From Peromyscus leucopus (lineage: Eukaryota; Chordata; Mammalia; Rodentia; Cricetidae), in the NCBI RefSeq assembly GCF_004664715.2, contig NC_051075.1, positions 29,842,504-29,906,503 of the forward strand: a stretch of DNA of 64,000 bases. Direction: 5' to 3'. Within the stretch, counting starts at the first letter, position 1. Each line of letters begins with the position of its first letter. The notes beneath the pieces were generated by a model. That model had not been told where the DNA came from, searched no databases, and saw only the letters and a program-made list of their open reading frames with translations. Shown in pieces: positions 58,178 to 64,000 of the stretch. A program made the position numbers and the translations under genes.

Positions 58178-59419
58178 CCCTCTGTATTTTCCATGTGTCT
58201 CTGGCCTTTGCAGCCTGCAGCCTGCAGATCCACGTGGATACCTCCCTTATCTTCTGCTCCTTCTTTGCTTTCTCTCATCTTGCAGTCGGACTGCAGCCCC
58301 TCTGTGCTCTCTCTCAGCTTCTACCTACAGGCCTGCAGCTCGTTTTCATTCTCAACTTCCTTACTTCTAAAAACGTCGTTTATTCCTATGGTTTCTTGCA
58401 TGCTTCTGGACAGTGTAAACTCTGATTTCAGGATTTTTAAGTTGCTCTTTTGGCATGGTTTCTCATGAAAAGTTGTATTTCTCTGTTTTGTGTGTGTGTG
58501 TGTGGATGGATCTGTGCCTGTATGCTTACTTCAGGCTCAGTTGGATGTATGAATGTATGTGGCCTCAGCAAGCTTGTTTCTGACTGATCTTGGATACATG
58601 AGTTTACATGTTCCATGTGTCAGCTGTTGCTATATAACTGGCTGCCTGGGCTCAGAATTTGCCTCTGGGATTTTCTGGTCCTGAATTTGATGTAATGACA
58701 GAGAGCTTTATTTTATGCTGTTCTACCTTACTAAACAAAAATCAGGTAAGCAATTGAGTATGGTTGAAAATCTATAAAAAAAAAAAGTTAACTTAAAACT
58801 GCTAACTCCAAATTGGAACTGCTCTGGAAAACAACATACAACACGTGGTCTGCCACTACATTAATTGAGTACAGCCATGTGGGCATCTGCCATTTTGATT
58901 AAGGATGGAGAAGAGGGAGGCCATATGACTTCACTGCCATCTTAAATAAAGGTGACCACATGGAGTGGGCCCACCAAGGAGACATTATGTCTCCAAGATG
59001 TTTTGGATTAGGGTAGATTTCTGTATGGCATTTCCTGTCCTGTCCTAAAAACAAAGTTTGTGAAAGATAGGATTTAAACATTGCTGGTTTACTGAAGTAT
59101 CAAAGCTGCACATTCCTACAACCATATACTGGGATGTATCTTGGTGGCATCCAGATTTTGTCAGGTAAGAGTAATCACCTTGGTATTGTTTTTAGAAACA
59201 CTAAATTATTTACAATGTGAAAGCTGGGCTTTGCCTTCTATAGATACTAAACTGCTTATACCTAACAGATAATGATCACCTGATTCTCAAATGCTTCAGA
59301 GATCTAAGAATATGGCATTTAATAAAAAATCTTCTCATGATAGAGACATGCCAGCTCCTGGCAGCACTCTGTATCTCCTCTAAGGAAAACTGATAGGTAC
59401 AGAACTTCCAACTGGAGCT

Positions 59420-59530
59420 TGCTTTAAATATAGCAAAGCCAGTCACAGAGGGGAAAACTGCCTTGAGCCTTAACTACTGCTAAGACCCTGTCCAGGCTGA
59501 GTACAGGCAGGATGCTGGAGAATTGATTGC
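59420..59530 (+). pseudogene. broken gag nucleocapsid zinc knuckles of the ERV
   Basis: Two C-x2-C-x4-H-x4-C patterns lie in one frame, 23 codons apart (59420-59461 and 59489-59530). In the first, the second Cys codon has become Tyr. In the second, the second Cys codon is a stop and the His codon is Cys. A further stop (59471-59473) lies in the linker. The outer Cys residues and spacing are exact, so the family assignment is firm although the protein cannot be made. Confidence 0.72.
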
Positions 59531-60584
59531 CCCACTTTTCCAAGACAGGTAGGCCAGTCACCCCAAATTCCTACTCTACAGGAAGGTCTGTCAGATCTTC
59601 TGGGATTGGCAGCTGAAGACTGGTACTGCCTTGGGGCCTCTTTCCCCAGTGACCATGGAGAAGTCTGGGATAGATACCTGGGTAGCTGGAAAGCTGTCTC
59701 ACTTGTGCTTACTCAGATGAAATTTATCTTTCTCAGATCTGATGGTGTTTAATGACTAGGGTACTGATAGATTTACCAGTTTAATAGCTCTGCCCGGGAG
59801 GCCCCAAGGCTACAATCACTTTGGCAGCTCATTATTTTATTAGTTAAATTTCCTGTTAAAAATACAGACAGGTTTGCCCTGTTCACAGGCTTCATAGTAA
59901 ATGATAAACAGGCTTCAGAATTTTAGCATGGATAAATGAAGTTTTTTTTTGATAAACTGATAGAGCACTGATTAAGTTCTTAAATTTCTACAGATTTTAG
60001 TGATCCCAGCTTCTAGGACTGTATAAAGGCTTTTTCAGCATCACCATATTGTCTCCAGCCACATATGACAACACTGTGCTAAAATGCCAACTCCTCCCCC
60101 TCTAAAACAAGATAGCATTGAAGAGGGTATGAAAGCTTGCAGGCATGTCCAATTCTGTTCCTCCTCACCCACACCTCAGGCTCTTTCCTTCTTCCTCCTT
60201 CACTCACCCAACCTCTTCATTCAGTAAATTTCTTCTGGTTGTTTTTTAAGTATAAACTTAAAGGTATGTTTCATCAGCTAAAACCAAGCCCTAGGAAAAA
60301 CATTCATGCCTTTTAACCAAAAGCCATAGCCTTTGCTATGACACCAAGGTGTAAATCTGTTCCAGCTCTTTTACAGACACCTGCAAATTCCTGGGAAAGA
60401 GTTCTGCTACTCCTCAAGAAATCTGGCCTTGTGAAAACTAATGTCAGTCTCTGGAGCCCTTCTTTGACCCCACCCATCTTCAAGCCCATATTTATAGGTC
60501 TACTCCTCCTGCCAGACATATGCCATAGCCAACCCACATGGAGCCCTCCAGATGCACTAGCCCCTGCAACAGCTCCAAGGACAC

Positions 60585-60700
60585 CAACTGGGAGAATACT
60601 GGAAAGTTGACTTCATCCACATATCCACTCAAAAAAGCTCTGTCATCTCTTTAATCTTGTTGACACCTTTGCTCATTCACCCTTGCCTCTTCTGTACAAC
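60585..60700 (+). pseudogene. integrase-like remnant of the ERV
   Basis: A short frame around 60588-60620 contains a Tyr-Trp-x-Val-Asp-Phe pattern, as expected at the start of a retroviral integrase catalytic core. After a frame change a Val-Asp-Thr-Phe pattern appears at about 60659-60670. No complete catalytic triad can be traced and a large deletion of pol must precede it. Confidence 0.5.
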
Positions 60701-60988
60701 CAGGGTACATCTCCATTCTGTTTTTTCTGGCATTCTTCACTCTTCCCCTGGCTAGCCCCACTCATAGAGCTGGTGCCAATAATCTATTTTTCTCCTAGAA
60801 ACTCACCTTCCCTGCTGCCTCAACAGGGAATATTCCTGAAGTAATGGCAGTTAACCACATGCTCCTTCACCCATATCTCCCACTAAGCGTGAGTCCACCA
60901 ACTCCTGACTCCACCTCCCCACATCATCCCATGTGAGCAGGAAGTAGCCAGCCTTGATCTGGTGCCCATATATCTAAGATGGTTGGAA

Positions 60989-61281
60989 TGTTCAGTTGGA
61001 AGCTCTGCCTCAGTCCCTCTCCTCCCTCTCCAAACCCTACCCCTCTCAAAAAGCCAACAAGCAGCAGCTCTTCCTCCAGAACTGCTCAAGACTATGTCTA
61101 CAGGATATTTAAGCTCCAGTCCCTAGACCTGCCATGTGATTTCTCCTCCTCCCTCCCCCAGCTCACTTCTGGGGCACTTGAGAATCACTTAGGGGGCTTT
61201 GCTCATTAAACCTGATCTTTTTTATTTGTCTTATTGTATCAGCAGAGGAAAACACTATGAGGGATACAGAAATACCTATCA
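60989..61281 (+). repeat. 3' LTR of the class I ERV
   Basis: 293 bp, partner of 57430-57721 with the same block order (ggaagctctgcctcag, gctcaagac, gatatttaagctccagt, ctgccatgtgatttc, cattaaacctgat). The sequence just upstream (agatggttggaa) is only a weak polypurine tract. Confidence 0.9.
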
Positions 61282-61450
61282 GAAAGTAATGAAAAAGATT
61301 CCTTAAAGTCTTCACTATAAAGGGTTGATGTATGTTTGATAAGGAAAATGTTTGATGTTTAATAAAGAAAATATTTGAGATTAAAACACTGCAAATGTAT
61401 GTGCATAAACCAGTATGTAGTATCACAAAATACGAACTGTTTTTTGAGGG
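61282..61450 (+). mobile_element. continuation of the old L1 3' end
   Basis: 'cttcactataaagggttgatg' and 'aaacactgcaaatgtatgtgcataaaccagtatgtagtatcac' follow the end of an old L1 3' UTR and complete the fragment at 56981-57429. Confidence 0.65.
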
Positions 61451-61816
61451 TTAAAACAACTATAAACAATGAAAATGAAATACATTTAGAAAAATAAAGA
61501 AATATCAAATATAAAAAGTAAATGTTTCATACTGAAAATGAATATCACTATAAAAGCCTCTAGGATTACTATGAAATTCACATATCATTATTCCATTTCA
61601 TTATTAGTATTTAGAACTGCAAAGGTTCCATCTAAATTAATGACAAATGAAACAATACTATCAGTATTTAAATAAATAAATTATTTGGACTTATGAGTTG
61701 CCTCAGTTAGCAAAGACAAGTATAACTGAGGCATTGAACTTATTTTTCTGAATGAGAGAACTCACCCCTGCAAGTTGTCCTCTACTCTCCACATACTTAA
61801 CATAGCATACACATCT

Positions 61817-61818
<2 letters not shown>
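61451..61818. other. unique AT-rich DNA, nothing recognised
   Basis: The part at 61680-61800 may be a very decayed B2 ('gagttgcctcagttagcaaag', 'ctcacccctgcaagttgtcctc'), which I cannot confirm. Confidence 0.45.

Positions 61819-61862
<44 letters not shown>
61819..61862 (+). repeat. (AT)n microsatellite
   Basis: About 44 bp of pure AT. Confidence 0.99.
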
Positions 61863-61865
<3 letters not shown>

Positions 61866-63749
61866 AAATGAATACATAGACATTAATAATTAACCATGTT
61901 TTAAAAACTGTGGGATAATAAACTTATGAAACTAAAGCATAATATTTGGCAGAAAACTAGATTTAATCAGAAATATGATAATAAATTCTTTGCATTATTT
62001 GAATAATAATTCATCTAGTTCTTGTTTATCTTTGTTTAGAAACCTATGATGTCCAATCACTCCAACATCCCTTACTCTCCATAATTTGGCCTATTATGGG
62101 TCTCTCAACTAACCAATACCTGCTTTAGTAACAAGCTTTTCTATTGAAGGTGGAAGCAGCACTAATGCCTGAGTATAAACATGAGTATTTAGAAGGCTGT
62201 GACCACTTAAATGAATAAAAGTAGTACATTCTTCCCTAGGGTTCCCAGCAATGTGTATTAGTCTGGTTTACAGAATCAGACATGAGTCCTGTTCTGTAGT
62301 ACAAGCCTCAAATTCGATCAGAAAGTTGTTGGTTATATAATAACCAGTTATGCCACTGTTTCTCTATATACAGAACATATCTTAACTAGAACATCATTAT
62401 TGTAGTTCAAAGGATTCACAGCTAGATAATAATGTTCATGACTTTCCTATCCAACCCCAACAGTCTATACAGCACTTTGTAAAGAGATGAAGAAAAGGAA
62501 TAAAGTCTAAAGCAAAACAAAATTAAAACGAAACAACAGCAACGAAAAATAAATAGCTTATGCGACCAAGTGGAGTGTGAGTAGCTTAGTGTAACAACAT
62601 AGTAACAGGGTAGATGTGGAAATGAAGTCAACAAACTAAGGGGAAGCAAGGTTAGATCTATGCAAATTATTAGGGTGGCAGAGATCTGTAGAAGCAGGGT
62701 GCAGGAGAATGAGAACCAAGTGCAAGTATTTAAGATAATTCCTTGTTTATTTCATCCAAAATGTGAGATACACATTGTGCTTTACCATAGTTATAAGTGA
62801 TTTAACATGATCTGGAATGGAAGAGGAAGGTCTTCTCTCTGACTCATGAGTTCTGTAAGTGGAGTTGTGGCCCAGTACTGCCTGTCACCAACTCAGCAAA
62901 AGATAGCAAAGCTATACTCTCCATGTCAGGCATTTCTTTTTTTCTTCACATTCTCCCTTTGCTATGATCACATAGGGATTGCCAAATCTACCCATGAGTG
63001 ACAGAATACAACAATTGCTTAGAATCTGTCTGTCTTTATAAATTCCTGAGAAATACATGTTTTCTTTTGCATGTTACTAAGTTGTTTTGATCACATGACA
63101 CTTTGCAGCTCCTATATAAGTTGTGAACCATGCTCTGTTTTACTTATGCTTTATTTTCATGCAATTCTGATTTCCTTCCTGAGTGACAGGATTATGACTC
63201 TTTTAGTCAATATATCATATTCAGACTGGCTAAATTAATACTAAAATAATCTATAAATCTGAAAAATATATTAGTGTACCTGATTTCATTGAGTGTATTT
63301 CCTTGTTATTTCATTTGAATTGGCAAATGATGTTTCATATTATTTGCCCTTTCACAGAACCTATTTCATTTATACAACAAAGGTGTATATTGGATGAATG
63401 AGATACAGACTCTGATATAAAGATCAAAACTAAGGAAGGAGTCATATTCAGAATCCTGGTGTCGAACAAATAATATGATACTAACTCTATTACAAATAAA
63501 TATAAATGAACATTTAGGCAGAAAGTACTAATAAAACACTCCAAAATACTTTCACAGGGAACACAGCACTGGGTTGATCCTAGAAAAAGTAATATAGGTC
63601 ATGCAAAATGTAACAGTACATACAAAGGAATCAGCATGCATCAAACCACTTGTAGGTGAATGAAAATTTTTCATAAAAGCATTAATAGGTTAACAATTTC
63701 TGGGCTTTTGGAAACCTACAATAGTCATATAAATAATAATTTCAGGAAA
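61863..63749. other. unique AT-rich DNA, nothing recognised
   Basis: About 1.9 kb without a supported repeat or gene. Confidence 0.5.
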
Positions 63750-63830
63750 TATTTCTCTCTGTCTCTCTGTCTCTTAGTCTCTTTGTCTCTGTCTCTCTCT
63801 TCTCTCTATTTATCTAGCTCTCCTCTGCTG
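63750..63830 (+). repeat. CT-rich low-complexity stretch
   Basis: Imperfect CTCTGT and CTCT units. The Ser/Leu-rich frame over it is an artefact. The remaining 170 bases to the window end show nothing. Confidence 0.9.
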
Positions 63831-64000
63831 CCCCAATACAACACTTACATTGTTCACTGACTAAAGCTTTTATTCTGTGTCTTAATGGCCCCTATTCCTT
63901 ACAACTGTGACTGTGACCCTCTGGCCTACATGGATGAGTGCTGGAGTAATATGAATCACTCTGGGTCTAGGAACACCTGACAAATCACTTTGCAACAGTT

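Larger units (their letters stand above)
57430..61281 (+). mobile_element. decayed class I ERV provirus
   Basis: A 3,852-bp element with two direct LTRs (57430-57721, 60989-61281) and a 5-bp duplication gaaag (57425-57429, 61282-61286). The flanking L1 is continuous when it is removed, confirming both ends. The interior retains a Phe-like primer-binding site, two broken zinc-knuckle codon patterns of the gag nucleocapsid, and a short integrase-like stretch. Most of pol and any env are missing or unrecognisable, and every frame is interrupted. Two nucleocapsid knuckles plus a Phe-like primer suggest the F/H-type group of class I ERVs, which is inference. The LTRs differ at roughly a fifth of positions, so it is old. 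It makes no functional product. Confidence 0.88.

Noticed and set aside
57746..58468. Overlapping frames of 76-143 codons considered as a host gene
   Set aside because: They lie between the LTRs of a decayed ERV and overlap in three frames, as expected for GC-richer non-coding retroviral sequence.
57430..61281. Possibility that the ERV is intact or expressed
   Set aside because: The zinc knuckles are broken, stops interrupt every frame, most of pol and all recognisable env are absent, and the LTRs differ at about a fifth of positions.
1..64000. tRNA, snRNA, Y RNA, 7SK, 5S rRNA and CRISPR-like arrays
   Set aside because: I looked for characteristic heads and internal boxes and saw only the tRNA-like heads of B2/B3/B4 SINEs. 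The evenly spaced simple repeats lack spacers and are microsatellites.

Overview
This window reads as non-coding nuclear DNA of a rodent, almost certainly a muroid and most likely a cricetid (deer mouse, vole or hamster group). The evidence is the repeat content: B1, B2, B3 and B4 SINEs, Lx-type L1 3' ends, old L2 and MIR, and LTRs that look like the mys/MYSERV class. The B1 copies carry a variant (cctttcctggagctcacttggtag) that I associate with cricetids. The DNA is AT-rich with many CA, GA and GGAA microsatellites. I found no convincing protein-coding gene, tRNA, rRNA, snRNA, CpG island or CRISPR array. The window is best described as an intergenic or intronic desert. All family names come from sequence memory, not from a database search.

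Layout. Positions 1-14,000: a B1 with intact target duplication, two solo LTRs with exact 6-bp duplications (1164-1626, 9861-10388), three Lx-type L1 tails (4500-6985), B2, MIR and L2 relics. Positions 14,000-28,000: a purine microsatellite block, three more solo LTRs (15649-15995, 19529-19897, 23982-24453; the last one splits a B3 SINE), an old ERVL-type LTR, L1 pieces, and a twin-primed (5'-inverted) L1 at about 26,095-27,712. Positions 28,000-34,500: a young B1 with a long poly-A tail, an ERVL-type LTR nested in an MLT2-like LTR, and a structurally complete non-autonomous class II ERV (30993-33291, minus strand) with two 347-bp LTRs, a Lys-like primer-binding site, a polypurine tract and a perfect 6-bp duplication. 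Positions 34,500-48,500: mostly unique AT-rich DNA, a long inverted repeat (42625-42793 against 43558-43727), a GT array fused to a B4, and a minus-strand solo LTR at 47977-48454. Positions 48,500-64,000: three B2 elements, old LTR and L1 scraps, and a decayed class I ERV provirus (57430-61281) sitting inside an older twin-primed L1.

No genes act together here. What the window shows is a layered insertion history: L2/MIR, then old L1 and MLT2, then ERVL and Lx L1, then the class I and class II ERVs, then the youngest B1. Two short open frames (12800-13069 plus, 55174-55545 minus) look slightly protein-like but match nothing I recognise. I do not see a new biological system. The most unusual items are the inverted repeat, the B1-carrying LTR family, and the compact mys-like provirus.
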